Below are positions 7,380-17,300 of a stretch of DNA of 41,132 nt, one piece after another. The notes under the pieces were generated by a model that was not told where the DNA came from, made no database searches, and saw nothing but the letters and a program-made list of their open reading frames with translations. A program made the translations under genes and the position numbers. Origin of the DNA: CAZTTG01 sp964615935 (lineage in GTDB: Bacteria > Planctomycetota > UBA1135 > GCA-002686595); the NCBI GenBank assembly GCA_964615935.1, contig CAZTTG010000054.1, positions 1 to 41,132 of the forward strand, given 5' to 3'. Position 1 is the stretch's first letter, and the number at the start of each line of letters is the position of its first letter.

Positions 7380-9230
7380 TCACTTGTAGGTGACCTCGAC
7401 CGCGTCGGAGACGTCCGTGCCGAATCCGCTCGCCGGGTCGCGCATCCAGCCCTGGAAGAAGACGATGTCGCCGGGCTGCGGGCTGAGGCCCGTACCCATG
7501 ATGACATTGCCCATCGGGTCGTTGATCCGCAGGATCATGCTGCCGCCGCAGCCGCCCACGGCGGGACCGACCACCATCTCGAGGCCGTCGAGGCCGAAGC
7601 CCTCGCCGCCGCCGCCGGGCGAGTAGGTCTGCGAGCGGTAGACGATCTGGTCGAGCAGCGTGGCGCTGATGACGCCGGTGAAGGAGTCGATGCCGTTGTC
7701 GCCAGGGGTGCACACGTACTGCGTGCTGCCGCCGGCCAGGCAGGCCATCTCCACCATCTCGAGGCCGAGGCCCTGGGAGATGCCGCATCCGTAGGCGCCC
7801 ACAGCGGCGCTCGGGATGACGTGGATCTCGGTCGGCTCGTCCCAGTTGGTGAAGCTGGAGCAGTTGTTGGTGCCGTTGTTGTCGCCGTACTGGAACGGCG
7901 GAACGTCGATGAAGTTGCGGAAGGCCGCGCCGCCGGGGACGGGGACTTCGATGGTGCCAACGGCGATGGCCACGGGGCCGGTGCCGCCGGTGGTGGGATC
8001 GAAGGAGGTGTCGACCGTGAAGCCCGAGAAGTCCTCGGTGTGGGTCATCGTACCCGCCGCGGTCAGGAAGGCGTTCCGGTCGTTGTAGCAGCCGGGGGTT
8101 CCCCCGCCGCCGCCGCCGGTGTTCTGCGGCGGAGTCCGCCGGATGGGCGGAGCCACGCACAGCTGGCCGCTCGAGAACGGAATGGTCGCGGGAGCGTAGC
8201 CGTAGAAGACGACCCCGGGCTTGTTCTCCTCGGCGCCGCTGACGAGAACGTCGTAGTCATTGGCGTCGGAGACCGGGCACACGTTCGAGCTGGTCGAGAT
8301 GGTGGCGAAGCAGCCGCCAGAACTGGCGTTCTGAGCGGCGGTGCAGTAGACGATCGGCGGGGTGCAGGGCGTGCCGCCGACGGAAACGCCCAGATCGAAG
8401 AGCTCGATCGAGTCGGGCGAGGTCTGGCTCAGGACGATGATCGAGAGGAAGCCGGGGTTGCGCAGCACGTCTTCGTAGACGTCCGCGCCGCCTTGGGCCG
8501 CGCCCGCGAAACCGAAGGTGTTGCCGGTGCCCACGGCGGCCGTGGTCATCTCCATGACCGAGGGGCCGGCGTCGGTGGACCAGATGGTGCCGCTCGCCCA
8601 GTCCCAGCCGAAGCCGTAGGCCGAAGGCGCCGCGGCGGCGATGGCCGCGTACTGGTTACCAATGAGGTCGAACTCGTAGAAGGTCGAGGTGAAGCTCTTG
8701 GTGTAGAAGTTGCCGGTGGTGTCGTTCTGGCACAGTGCGCGCACGGTGCCGGAGACGTTGACGGTGATGAGCTGGTTGTGCACCAGGGCGCCAGCGATCC
8801 AGTCGTACTCCGAGACCTCACCGTTGTCGGAACCGACCCAGAGCTTGCCGGCGACCTCGTCGGACTCCATGTCGCGGCCGGCCCAGCCGGTCGAGGCGGT
8901 CACCTGGGCCGTGCTGCCCAGATAGTTGCCCGTGTAGTCGTACTCGTGGAGCATGTAGTTCCAGCCGGTGGTCGTGTGACCAGCGCCGGTGACGATGTAG
9001 TGACCCCAGGCCTCTTCCACGCCGAGGCAGCGGTTGTCGAAGGGTCCGGACTCGACGTCGTACGGACCTGCGATCGAGGTGCCCAGGGCCTCGGGGACCA
9101 CGCCGGCGACAGCGGGGCCGACGTCGTTGATCCTGGCGGTGTTCGTGCTGTTGTCGGCGTTCTGAGCCGAGCAGAGCGAGGCAAGAGCGAAGGCTGCGAG
9201 CAGCCCTGCGCCCCTAGAGACGGATTGCAT
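7380..9230 (-). CDS. Secreted anchor-type protein with beta-propeller-like N-terminus and LCVAPPI module
   Basis: The ATG at 9230 has GGAGA at ideal spacing and starts a signal peptide, MQSVSRGAGLLAAFALASLC, with likely cleavage after CSA (616 aa). The N-terminal half reads like a surface beta-propeller, with phrases such as GAGHTTTGWNYMLHEYDYTGN, GRDMESDEVAGKLWVGSDNG and YGFGWDWASGTIWSTD. Next comes a cysteine-containing block ending in LCVAPPIRRTPPQ (nt 8124-8162), then GGGGGG, and a C-terminal region ending in VFFQGWMRDPASGF and SDAVEVTYK. The block and the final QxWxRD element match the partial protein at 3-569. It is probably exported and displayed or released. No enzyme motif is visible. 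Divergent DNA of 641 bases precedes it and two hairpins follow it. Confidence 0.88.
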   Translation of the reverse strand: MQSVSRGAGLLAAFALASLCSAQNADNSTNTARINDVGPAVAGVVPEALGTSIAGPYDVESGPFDNRCLGVEEAWGHYIVTGAGHTTTGWNYMLHEYDYTGNYLGSTAQVTASTGWAGRDMESDEVAGKLWVGSDNGEVSEYDWIAGALVHNQLITVNVSGTVRALCQNDTTGNFYTKSFTSTFYEFDLIGNQYAAIAAAAPSAYGFGWDWASGTIWSTDAGPSVMEMTTAAVGTGNTFGFAGAAQGGADVYEDVLRNPGFLSIIVLSQTSPDSIELFDLGVSVGGTPCTPPIVYCTAAQNASSGGCFATISTSSNVCPVSDANDYDVLVSGAEENKPGVVFYGYAPATIPFSSGQLCVAPPIRRTPPQNTGGGGGGTPGCYNDRNAFLTAAGTMTHTEDFSGFTVDTSFDPTTGGTGPVAIAVGTIEVPVPGGAAFRNFIDVPPFQYGDNNGTNNCSSFTNWDEPTEIHVIPSAAVGAYGCGISQGLGLEMVEMACLAGGSTQYVCTPGDNGIDSFTGVISATLLDQIVYRSQTYSPGGGGEGFGLDGLEMVVGPAVGGCGGSMILRINDPMGNVIMGTGLSPQPGDIVFFQGWMRDPASGFGTDVSDAVEVTYK

Positions 9231-9871
9231 GTTCGGTTCTCCTGAAATCGGTTGTGCGAGAGAGAGAGAAGGATGCCCAACCATCCCTGAGGGGGGAGTA
9301 GCCATCCGAAAGTAACGGTACCCGCAAATCTCGATGGTGGGAACCCCATATCATCAGAAGGGGCGGCCCACGCCCGCGCGGGTAGAATCCCGGGGCCGGG
9401 GCCCCGCCGCCCCTCGCTAGGAATTACCAATGTGATACAAAAACCGGGCCACCCCGAGAGCCCGATCCCAGCCCCGCCCATCAAGGGGGCTGCAGACCGG
9501 CTCCGGCGGCCCCGGGGGGGCGCCACCGGTTCCCGAGTCGAGGCGGCGCGCCCGCGGGGGCCGGGCCGCCTCCTCGATCCCGGTCGGGAGCGCGCGGGGC
9601 CCGGGCGCGGGCGATCCGGTCGATCGCCGGCGGTGCTCGACCGCGTCGGAGGGGTCGCCACCCCTCCGTCCGGCGCGGGCGAGGACTCCGGATCGGGTTG
9701 GCGCCGCCCCCGACCGCCGGGCTACTCTTGAGCCGTCGTGACCGGACCCGGTTCCGGGATCGATCGGTCGTCCGATCCCGGCGCGCACGGAGCCGTCCGG
9801 GAGGCCCGGCGGCCGCGGGCGCCCCCCTGGAGGAGGGCACCCCACGACGCCCTCGAGCACGGATCCACTGC
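9231..9871. other. 641-base intergenic region between divergent genes
   Basis: It should hold the promoters of the secreted protein (minus) and of the glycosyltransferase (plus). Noticeable contents are an AG dinucleotide tract near 9255-9270 in the minus-strand leader and a short AT-rich block (about 9421-9445, GAATTACCAATGTGATACAA) in otherwise very GC-rich DNA. No sigma-70-like promoter fits well. Long frames through 9417-9870 are Arg/Pro/Gly-rich shadows. Confidence 0.4.
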
Positions 9872-11008
9872 ATGCGCTTGTTGATGATCAGCGGGGAGCG
9901 CCACATCCCCCACGGCGGACGGGGTCCCTTCTGGGAGATGCAGCGGGAGTTCTCCACGCACTTCGAGCGCATCGACGTCATCTGCCCCCGGCCGGAGGGC
10001 CCGCCCACCACGACGCGGATCCACGACAACGTCCACTTCCATCCCGCCTCCTGCGGCCGCCTGGGGATGGTCGGCCACATCCTGCGCCGCGGACGGGAGC
10101 TGATCGCCGAGCACGGCCACGCCCTGATCACCAGCCACGACTACGGCCTCTTCTACAACGGCATCGGGGCCGCCCGGCTGTCCCGGGCCACGGGGGTGCC
10201 CTACCTCTCGGAGATCCACCACGTCCCCGGCTACCCCGTGGCCATCGGCCTGCGCGAGCGCTTCGAGCGCTTCACCGCCAAGCGCTACCTGCGCTGGGCG
10301 CGCGACCGGGCCCTGGCCTTCCGGGTGGTCAACGAGTCCGAGCTGGCCCCCCTCCTGCGGCGCCTCGGCGTGCCCGCCGAGAAGGTCCTGGTCCTGCGCT
10401 CCCTCTACATCGACCTGGAGACCTTCTCCCCGGCCCCCGAGCCCCTGGAGACCGAGTGGGACGTGGTCTACGCCGGGCGCTTCTTCGGCAACAAGGGCCT
10501 GGAGCGGGTCATCGACGCCATGGCCCGCCTGCGGGGGGAGGGCCTGGAGGTGCGCGGCCTCTTCATCGGCATGGGGCCCCTGGAGGGGAGCCTGGCCGAG
10601 CGCGCTCAGCGCCGCGGGGTGGGGGACCTGCTGACCATCCGCGGCTGGACCGACTCCCCGGAGGAGCTGGCCGACGTCTATCGCCGCAGCGGGCTGGTCG
10701 TGTGCGCCTCGACCTGCGAGGGGGGCCCCCGCGTCACGGTCGAGGGCATGGCCTGCGGCACCCCCGTGGTGAGCACCCGCGTGGGCATGATGATGGAGAT
10801 CATCCGCGAGGGCGAGAACGGCTACCTGGTGGGCTTCGACGTCGACGGCCTGGCCGAGGCCTTCCGCAAGGTCCTCACCGACGAGGACGAGCGGCGGCGC
10901 CTGGGGGCCAACGCCCAGCGGGACGTGCAGGGCTTCGAGTACTCGCGCATGATCCGCGGCTACGCCGAGGGCCTGCACGAGCTGGTGGCCCGCGCCGACG
11001 GGCCCTGA
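9872..11008 (+). CDS. GT4-family glycosyltransferase
   Basis: It is a GT-B fold nucleotide-sugar transferase of 378 aa. The N-terminal acceptor half begins MRLLMISGERHIPHGG, the short beta-strand and Gly-rich loop expected at the start of these enzymes. I took the ATG at 9872 for this reason; only a weak GGA precedes it, and codons further upstream are Arg/Pro-rich. The C-terminal donor half is a clear Glycos_transf_1 domain: VVYAGRFFGNKGLERVIDA, LFIGMGPLEGSL, then ASTCEGGPRVTVEGMACGTP containing the E-x7-E nucleotide-sugar motif, then GENGYLV. It converges with wecB (28 bases between stops), which suggests a shared role in surface polysaccharide or glycolipid synthesis. The sugar and acceptor cannot be told. 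Confidence 0.92.
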   Translation: MRLLMISGERHIPHGGRGPFWEMQREFSTHFERIDVICPRPEGPPTTTRIHDNVHFHPASCGRLGMVGHILRRGRELIAEHGHALITSHDYGLFYNGIGAARLSRATGVPYLSEIHHVPGYPVAIGLRERFERFTAKRYLRWARDRALAFRVVNESELAPLLRRLGVPAEKVLVLRSLYIDLETFSPAPEPLETEWDVVYAGRFFGNKGLERVIDAMARLRGEGLEVRGLFIGMGPLEGSLAERAQRRGVGDLLTIRGWTDSPEELADVYRRSGLVVCASTCEGGPRVTVEGMACGTPVVSTRVGMMMEIIREGENGYLVGFDVDGLAEAFRKVLTDEDERRRLGANAQRDVQGFEYSRMIRGYAEGLHELVARADGP

Positions 11009-11036
11009 GCTTCGAGGCGCCCGAGGACGCGCTCTC

Positions 11037-12134
11037 TCAGGTCACCCCCTGCGCCTCCAGCACCCGGTCCAGCATCACGGACGCGCTGTCGCCCTCCCCG
11101 TAGGGCTGCTCCCAGTCCCGGTTGCGCTGCAGCATGTGCTGGCTCGCCACCAGGATGGTGTCGGGGTGGTAGCCGGCCAGCATGTTGCAGCCGATCTGCA
11201 CCGTCTCGGGCCGCTCGGTGTTCTCGCGCAGGGTGACGCAGGGCACCTTCAGGATGCAGGCCTCCTCCTGGACTCCCCCGGCGTCGGTCAGCACCAGCCG
11301 CGCCTCGGCCTCCAGCCGCACGAAGTCCAGGTAGCCCACCGGCTCCAGCACCCGCAGGTGGCGCATGCCCGCGAGGCGCTCCTCCAGGGAGAAGGCCCGC
11401 AGGCGCTCGCGCGTCCGCGGGTGGACGGGGAAGACGATCGGCAGGCCCAGGTGGGCCAGGCGGTCCAGGCCCTCCAGGACCGAGCCCAGGCGGTCCTGGT
11501 CGTCGACGCACTCGGGCCGGTGGAGGGTGACCAGGAGGAACCCGCCGCCCTCCAGTCGGTTGGCCTCCAGGACCGTGGACCGGCTGCGGGCCCGCTCCAG
11601 GCTCCCCCGGAGCGCCTCGACCACGGTGTTGCCGGTGACCGCGATCTTCGAGTCCTCGATGCCCTCGTCGACCAGGTTCCTCCGGGCGGTCTCGGTGGGC
11701 GCGAAGAGCAGGTCCGAGAGGTGGTCGGTCAGGATGCGGTTGAGCTCCTCCGCCATGGTGTTGTCGAAGGAGCGCAGGCCGGCCTCGACGTGTCCGATGC
11801 GCATCCCCACCTTGGAGGCCGACAGCGCCCCCGCCAGGACCGAGTTGGTGTCCCCCTGCACCAGGATCGCGTCGGGCCGCTCGCGCTCCAGGATCTCGTG
11901 CATCCCGCGCATCATCCGGCCCACCTGGAGGCCGAAGGTCTCGCCGCCGACCTCCAGGTTGTGGGCCGGCTCGGGCAGGGACAGCTCCTCGAAGAAGAGC
12001 TTGTCCATGTTGAAGGAGTAGTGCTGCCCGGTGTGCAGCACGAAGTAGTCCAGACCCCGGGCCTCGCACAGCCGGATGATGGGAGACATCTTGATGATCT
12101 CCGGCCGGGTCCCGATGCAGATGCAGATCCTCAT
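11037..12134 (-). CDS. wecB: UDP-N-acetylglucosamine 2-epimerase (non-hydrolysing)
   Basis: The enzyme interconverts UDP-GlcNAc and UDP-ManNAc, a precursor of surface polysaccharides. Family landmarks appear in order over 365 aa: GTRPEIIKMSP at the N-terminus, TGQHYS, GDTNSVLAGALSA, GHVEAGLRS, EELNRILTDHLSD, TGNTVVEAL, TLHRPE and DAGGVQEEA. The ATG at 12134 overlaps the stop of the upstream gene as ATGA and has GGAGG ten bases before it. A TTG three codons earlier sits too close to that Shine-Dalgarno. The HRPECVDD stretch differs from the more usual HRREN, a variant of the nucleotide-binding loop. The overlap implies translation coupled to the toroid protein upstream. Confidence 0.93.
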   Translation of the reverse strand: MRICICIGTRPEIIKMSPIIRLCEARGLDYFVLHTGQHYSFNMDKLFFEELSLPEPAHNLEVGGETFGLQVGRMMRGMHEILERERPDAILVQGDTNSVLAGALSASKVGMRIGHVEAGLRSFDNTMAEELNRILTDHLSDLLFAPTETARRNLVDEGIEDSKIAVTGNTVVEALRGSLERARSRSTVLEANRLEGGGFLLVTLHRPECVDDQDRLGSVLEGLDRLAHLGLPIVFPVHPRTRERLRAFSLEERLAGMRHLRVLEPVGYLDFVRLEAEARLVLTDAGGVQEEACILKVPCVTLRENTERPETVQIGCNMLAGYHPDTILVASQHMLQRNRDWEQPYGEGDSASVMLDRVLEAQGVT

Positions 12135-13180
12135 AGAAGCCAATCCTCCTCGGCCGGCTCATCGAGCCAGCCGGCGGCCTGGCAGGCGAACATGGTCACC
12201 CACGAGTTCAGGTCGCGGGAGCCCTGGCAGTAGACCAGGCCCCCCTCCGGGCCCTGCAGGCCTCGCAGGAAGCGCATGGCCCGGGCGACGTTCTCGGCGT
12301 AGCCGGCGCGGTCGACGCACAGCCAGATGCGCGCCGCCTGGGCGGTGGCGTCCCCGTGCAGGGCGGCGCTCTCCCCGGGCCGGTCGTGCCAGGCGCACAG
12401 ACCGCCGCCGGGGTCCTGTCGGCTGGCCAGCCAGGCCGCCGAGGCGGCCAGCGCCTCCCCGTGGCGGGCGACCGATCCGCGCAGGTACAGCAGGCCCTCG
12501 GTCGCGTAGCAGTGGGCGTGGGCGTACACCTCGTCCCGGCCGGCGTGGATGCGGAAGCGTCCTCCCCGGTGGCAGGCCTCGACGACCTCGTCCACCACCT
12601 CCTCGGCCAGGCTCCCGTGCTCCGGCTCTCCCAGGAGCGCCGCGGCGCGGTGCAGGATGGCCGCGGTCTTGAGCGTGGAGGCCCCCGGCTCGTGCGACCA
12701 GGAGCCGGGATCGCGCCGGGGCCCGTCCTCGCCGAAGGCCACCACCCGCTCCTTCAGCGCGCCCGCCAGGAAGGCCGCCATGCGCCCCGCGGCCTCCCGG
12801 TGGGCGTCTCCCGGCGAGGCCCGCTCGAGGTTGAGCAGGCCCGCCAGGCCGATGGCCGTGTCGAAGGCGTAGTCGATCCCGCGGCGTCCCAGGGCGCCGC
12901 GCGGGCTGAGCAGGGAGATCATCCGCTCCGCGGTGCGTCGACCGGCCTCCAGGTAGCGCGGCTCGCCGCCGCGGTGGTGCTGGAAGGCGCACAGGCTCGC
13001 GTAGTAGCCCATGATCTCGGGGTAGACGTAGCCGGGCTTGTCGGGGTTGAGCCAGGACAGGACCGAGCCGTCCTCGCGGACGATGGGGGAGGTGAGGAGC
13101 CAGTCGAGCGCCTGGGGCAGGAGCCGGCGGTCGGGGCCGTCGGCCTCGCCGGGGGTGGAGTCGAGCTCTCGGGGGGGCAC
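12131..13180 (-). CDS. Alpha/alpha-toroid protein linked to polysaccharide synthesis
   Basis: From the GTG at 13180 the product has 349 aa. It is made of helical hairpins, with PGYVYPEIMGYYASLCAF and GIDYAFDTAIGLAGLL resembling the YPE-x-x-GYY and FDTG motifs of toroid proteins found beside glycosyltransferases. Such proteins are often loosely annotated as prenyltransferase/squalene-cyclase-like. Later repeats include GASTLKTAAILHRAAALL, YAHAHCYATEGLLYL, DATAQAARIWL and a C-terminal LNSWVTMFACQAAGWL. It is probably a cytoplasmic or peripheral enzyme or modifier acting on glycans; the reaction is unknown. The start is uncertain: an in-frame ATC at 13216 has an ideal GGAGAG seven bases upstream, while the GTG has none. 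It is coupled to wecB by ATGA. Confidence 0.8.
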   Translation of the reverse strand: MPPRELDSTPGEADGPDRRLLPQALDWLLTSPIVREDGSVLSWLNPDKPGYVYPEIMGYYASLCAFQHHRGGEPRYLEAGRRTAERMISLLSPRGALGRRGIDYAFDTAIGLAGLLNLERASPGDAHREAAGRMAAFLAGALKERVVAFGEDGPRRDPGSWSHEPGASTLKTAAILHRAAALLGEPEHGSLAEEVVDEVVEACHRGGRFRIHAGRDEVYAHAHCYATEGLLYLRGSVARHGEALAASAAWLASRQDPGGGLCAWHDRPGESAALHGDATAQAARIWLCVDRAGYAENVARAMRFLRGLQGPEGGLVYCQGSRDLNSWVTMFACQAAGWLDEPAEEDWLL

Positions 13181-13223
13181 GGGTGACGCGGGTGGGCTGG
13201 GGTTCGGGTGGGCGATGGCGAAC

Positions 13224-13229
13224 TCTCCA
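13224..13229 (-). promoter_or_regulatory. Strong Shine-Dalgarno lacking a standard start codon
   Basis: The minus strand reads GGAGAG, seven bases, then ATC at 13216, in frame with the toroid protein. The only ATGs nearby (13233 and 13230) are in another frame. Either AUC initiates or a sequencing or real frameshift has occurred. Confidence 0.4.
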
Positions 13230-13389
13230 TCATAGGTGCCCCGGGCGCGCCGGGCGAGGGCGCGGGGATGCCTGGGAATCGGCAGGGGGGGGCGGGGGCC
13301 TTGTGCGGCGGGCGATCGGCGGCCCGGGAGGCGCCCCCATCTGGGACCCGGGGTCCGCCCGCGCGCTCCCCCGGCGTGGAGGGGGGCGC

Positions 13390-14178
13390 TCAGCGCCCCT
13401 CGTCCCAGTTCCTCCTCTTGTTCTTGTTCCACCAGCGCTGCCACTCGACGTGGCTGCCGGCCCGGGCCCCGGAGAGGGCCCGCAGCGAGCGGCGGATGGG
13501 CCCCGCCACGGTGCTCCAGCGGTTGCCGGCCGTGCTGCTCGAGGAGTTGCCCTCGGCCGAGGACTGGGCGCTCATCATCGTCTTGAGCAGCTCCTCGAAG
13601 ATCTTCTTGCGGACCTTCTGATCCTCCTCGGTGAAGTTGCCCAGGGCCTCCGCGGCGGCCGCCTGCAGGCGGGCCTGGAACTCGTCCAGGAGCTTCAGGA
13701 GCGGCTTGATCGCCTTGGAATCCCGGGTGCGCCCCACTGACAGGATCAGCTCGCGCTGGATGTCGAGGAAGTCCTTGTGCCGCTTGCTGGGGATCCACTT
13801 GAGCAGGGTGTCGACGCTCTCCGGCCCCATGGAGCCCAGCGCCTTGGCCGAGTCGAGGTAGATCCGGTTGGGGCGCTCGCCCTTGGTGGTGGTGCGGCGG
13901 AAGACGTTCAGGCAGCGGTCCAGCCCCTTGACGATCGCCTTGCGGTCCCGGGGCCCCGAGCCGGGGAATTCCTGCCGCAGGCTGGCGATGAAGAGGCTCG
14001 CCTTGGCGTCCTTCTTACCCCGCGCCTTGGCGCAGTCCGAGAGCTCCTCCAGGAGCTCGGCGATCTCGGGTCGATCGTCGGGCAGCTCCTCCTCCTGGGC
14101 GATCCCGGGGCCGGCGGGCTGGAGCCGCGCCGCGTCGGGAGCGGCCAGGGGGAGCGCGAGGAGGAGCGAGACCAGCAT
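13390..14178 (-). CDS. Secreted HEAT-like repeat protein
   Basis: The product has 262 aa and a short signal peptide (MLVSLLLALPLAAPDA). The mature part is alpha-helical with HEAT-like hairpins: IYLDSAKALGSMGPESVDTL, LILSVGRTRDSKAIKPLLKL and LQAAAAEALGNFTEEDQKVR. A Ser-rich insert (SSAEGNSSSSTAG) separates the repeats from a C-terminal segment ending WQRWWNKNKRRNWDEGR. Periplasmic proteins with such helical repeats and a Trp/Asn/Lys-rich tail recur in Planctomycetes and presumably act as scaffolds; the partner is unknown. No clear Shine-Dalgarno precedes the ATG. It lies 162 bases downstream of the giant glucan synthase gene on the same strand. Confidence 0.82.
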   Translation of the reverse strand: MLVSLLLALPLAAPDAARLQPAGPGIAQEEELPDDRPEIAELLEELSDCAKARGKKDAKASLFIASLRQEFPGSGPRDRKAIVKGLDRCLNVFRRTTTKGERPNRIYLDSAKALGSMGPESVDTLLKWIPSKRHKDFLDIQRELILSVGRTRDSKAIKPLLKLLDEFQARLQAAAAEALGNFTEEDQKVRKKIFEELLKTMMSAQSSAEGNSSSSTAGNRWSTVAGPIRRSLRALSGARAGSHVEWQRWWNKNKRRNWDEGR

Positions 14179-14340
14179 CGAATCCGGCCGGGGGACGACC
14201 CGACCGCCCGCGCATTCTAACGGGGCTCCGCCCCCGTCCGTCCAGGCATGCCGCAGATCCGCCTCGGGGCTCCTGCTCCGCAGGCGCCGCCTCGGCCCGG
14301 AGCGCCGCAGACCAGCGGATCGTCGGCCTCGTCCCCCGCG

Positions 14341-17300
14341 TCAGACCTGTGGCAACAGGACCTGGGGCCCCAGCCTCACCCTCACCTCGTGCTCCCCGTT
14401 CAGGGCCGACATCGGCACCCGGCCATCGGGCACCGGCGCCCCGTCCAGCAGGATCTCGGAGACCCCGCGGCAGATCCCGTCGGGATTCTCCACCCGCACG
14501 CGACAGACCCCGCGATCGCCGCGCAGCACGGCCTCGTAGCCGGACCAGGTGCTGGGGATGCACGGGTCGATCTCCAGCTCCCCCTCCACCCGGCGCAGCC
14601 CCAGGATGGCCTCCAGCCCCAGGCGCCAGCACCAGGAGGCGGCGCCCGTGTACCAGGTCCACCCTCCCCGGCCCACGTGGGGCTCCATGCCGTAGACGTC
14701 GGCCGGGATGACGTAGGGCTCCACCCGGTACCGGGAGAGGTCCGTCTGCGCGTGCAGGATGGGGTTGATCAGGCGGAAGATCTCCTCGGCCCGATCCCCG
14801 TCCCCCTGCGCCGCGAAGGCCCAGCCCAGCCAGGTGGAGGCGTGGGTGTACTGTCCGCCGTTCTCCCGCACCCCGCGGGGGTATCCCTTGATGTACCCCG
14901 GATCGGTGGGCCCGGTGTCGTAGGGCGGCCACAGGAGCAGCACCAGCCGATCGTGCCGCCGGACCAGCTCGCGCTCGGCCGACCGCAGGGCCGTCCTCAC
15001 GCGCTCCGGATCGCCCGCGCCCGAGATGGCCGACCAGGACTGGGCGATCGAGTCGATGCGGCCCTCGGAACACTCCGACGACCCCAGCGGCTTGCCGTCG
15101 TCGTCGTAGGCCCGCCGGTACCACGCCCCGTCCCAGGCCTGTTCCTCCACCACCGCCGCCAGCTCCCGCGCGCGCTCGCGCCACACCCGGCTCTGGTCCT
15201 CGCGCTCGACGCGGTCGCATATCTTCGCGAAGGCCTCGTAGGTCGCGCACTGGAACCACGCCAGCCACACGCTCTCCCCGCGGCCCTCCTCCCCGACGCG
15301 GTTCATGCCGTCGTTCCAGTCGCAGCTGCCGATCAGGGGAAGCCCGTGGGCGCCGGCGGTGCGGCCGCGCTCGAGCGCGCGCAGGCAGTGGTCGAAGAGC
15401 GAGGCGGTCTCGCTGGTCACGGCGTACTGCGCGTAGCGGTCGTCCTCCCCGGGCGCCAGCGGCTCGCCCTCCAGGAAGGGGAGGCACTCGTAGAGGATCG
15501 ACTCGTCGCCGGTGCTGTGGACGTAGTGGGCGGTGACGAAGGGCAGCCACAGGAGGTCGTCCGAGCAGCGGGTCCGCACGCCGCGCCCGCTGGGGGGGTG
15601 CCACCAGTGCAGCACGTCGCCGGCCTCGAACTGGTGCCGGGCGGCCCGGAGGATCTGGGCCCGGGTGAGGGTCGGATCCAGGTGCACCAGGGCCATGACG
15701 TCCTGGAGCTGGTCGCGGAAGCCCATGGCCCCGCTGGACTGGTAGAGGCCGGTGCGTCCGAAGAGCCGGGCGCTGAGGGACTCGTAGGGCAGCCAGCGGT
15801 TGAGCATCAGGTCCATCGAGGGCTCGGGGGTGGAGACGCTCACCCTCCCCAGGAGACCCTCCCAGAACTCACCGAGCTCCTCCCAGGCGGCCTGCACCCG
15901 GGCCTCGTCGCGGTACTCGGCGATCAGGCGCAGGGCCTCCTCGCGGTCGGATCCCTGCCCCAGGAGGAAGGCCACCTCGACCTCCTGGCCGGCCTCGACG
16001 TCCAGGTGCACCTGCAGGGCGGCGCAGGGGTCCAGGCCCGGATCCGCCCGGCCGGAGAGGCCCCAGCGCTCCAGGGCGGCGGGTCGGTGGGGGCCGCCGT
16101 CGCGGCCCAGGAACTCGCGGCGGTCGACGGTGAAGCCGTGGGTCGGGAGGGTGGAGGCCAGGAAGGCGGTCCGCCCCGCGAACTCCGGGTTCCAGTCGCA
16201 GCGCGCCAGGAGCGCTCCCGACCGCGGGTCGTGCTCGGGCACCACCATGGTCTGGGTCTCGCTCCTCAGGGTGCCCAGGGCCCACTCGGCGTAGTAGGTC
16301 GCCGTGAGCCGCCGGTGGCGGCTCCAGGTGTTGCGCACCCGCAGGCGGACGATCTTGAGCGGAGCGCCGGGAGCCGCGTACACCCGCATGGACTGGACCA
16401 GCCCCCGGCTGTTGTGCCGGAACTCGGTGTAGCCGGCGCCGTGGCGGGTCTGGTAGGCGCCGCCATCGGGGACCGGCAGGCGGGTCGGCGTCCAGACCGC
16501 GGCGGTCTCCTCGTCGCGCAGGTACAGGGCCTCGGCCGGCTCGTCCGACACCGGGTCGTTGAGCCAGGGCGTCAGGCGGTTCTCGCCGCTGTTCTCGGCC
16601 CAGGTGTAGCCGAGGGCGGACTCGGTGACCAGGCACCCGCACAGCGGGTTGGCGATCACGTTGCACCAGGGAGCCGGGGTCTGCTGCCCGGGCTCGAGGT
16701 GGATCACGTACTCGCGCCCGTCGGCGCTGAAGCCGCCCAGGCCGTTGTCGAAGGAGAGGTCGTCGGGTCGCTGCAGGGCGGGGGTCTCCACCTCCTCGGC
16801 GGGGGGCGCCGGGGGCGGGACGAAGCGGGGCAGGTCGTGGGCGGCCCGCTGCAGGTGGCGGGTCTGCTCCTCCAGGGTGCCGCGCGCGGTGTCGAGGACG
16901 CAGCGCGCGGACACCTCCAGCAGCCGGCGCTCCTCGGGCGGGACCTGATCGGCGCGCACCACGAAGAGCCCGCCGCGGCGGTTCAGCCACGACTGCCCCT
17001 CGCAGCTCGCGATCAGGCGATCCACCTTGTCCTGGGTGTCGTCCTCGTAGCTCGACACGGCCTCCACCAGGACGACGAAGGCCACCCGGATCCCGCGGCG
17101 GCGCCACAGGCGGTGGGCCCGCAGCAGGACCTCGAGGAGCTCGCCGTCCTCCAGGTCCCGCAGGCGCAGGAGCAGGATGGGCAGGTCTCCCGAGATCCCG
17201 CGGCCCCACAGGCCGGGCTTGCCGAGGCGGTTGCGGGCGAGCTCCCGCCCGCCGGGCCTCAGGTTGGGACAGGGGAACAGCAGGGCCGAGAGCAGGGACT

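Noticed and set aside
5808..9245. Long plus-strand open frame opposite the DUF1080 and secreted-protein genes.
   Set aside because: It spans two unrelated minus-strand genes and their intergenic DNA and has only biased composition, typical of high GC.
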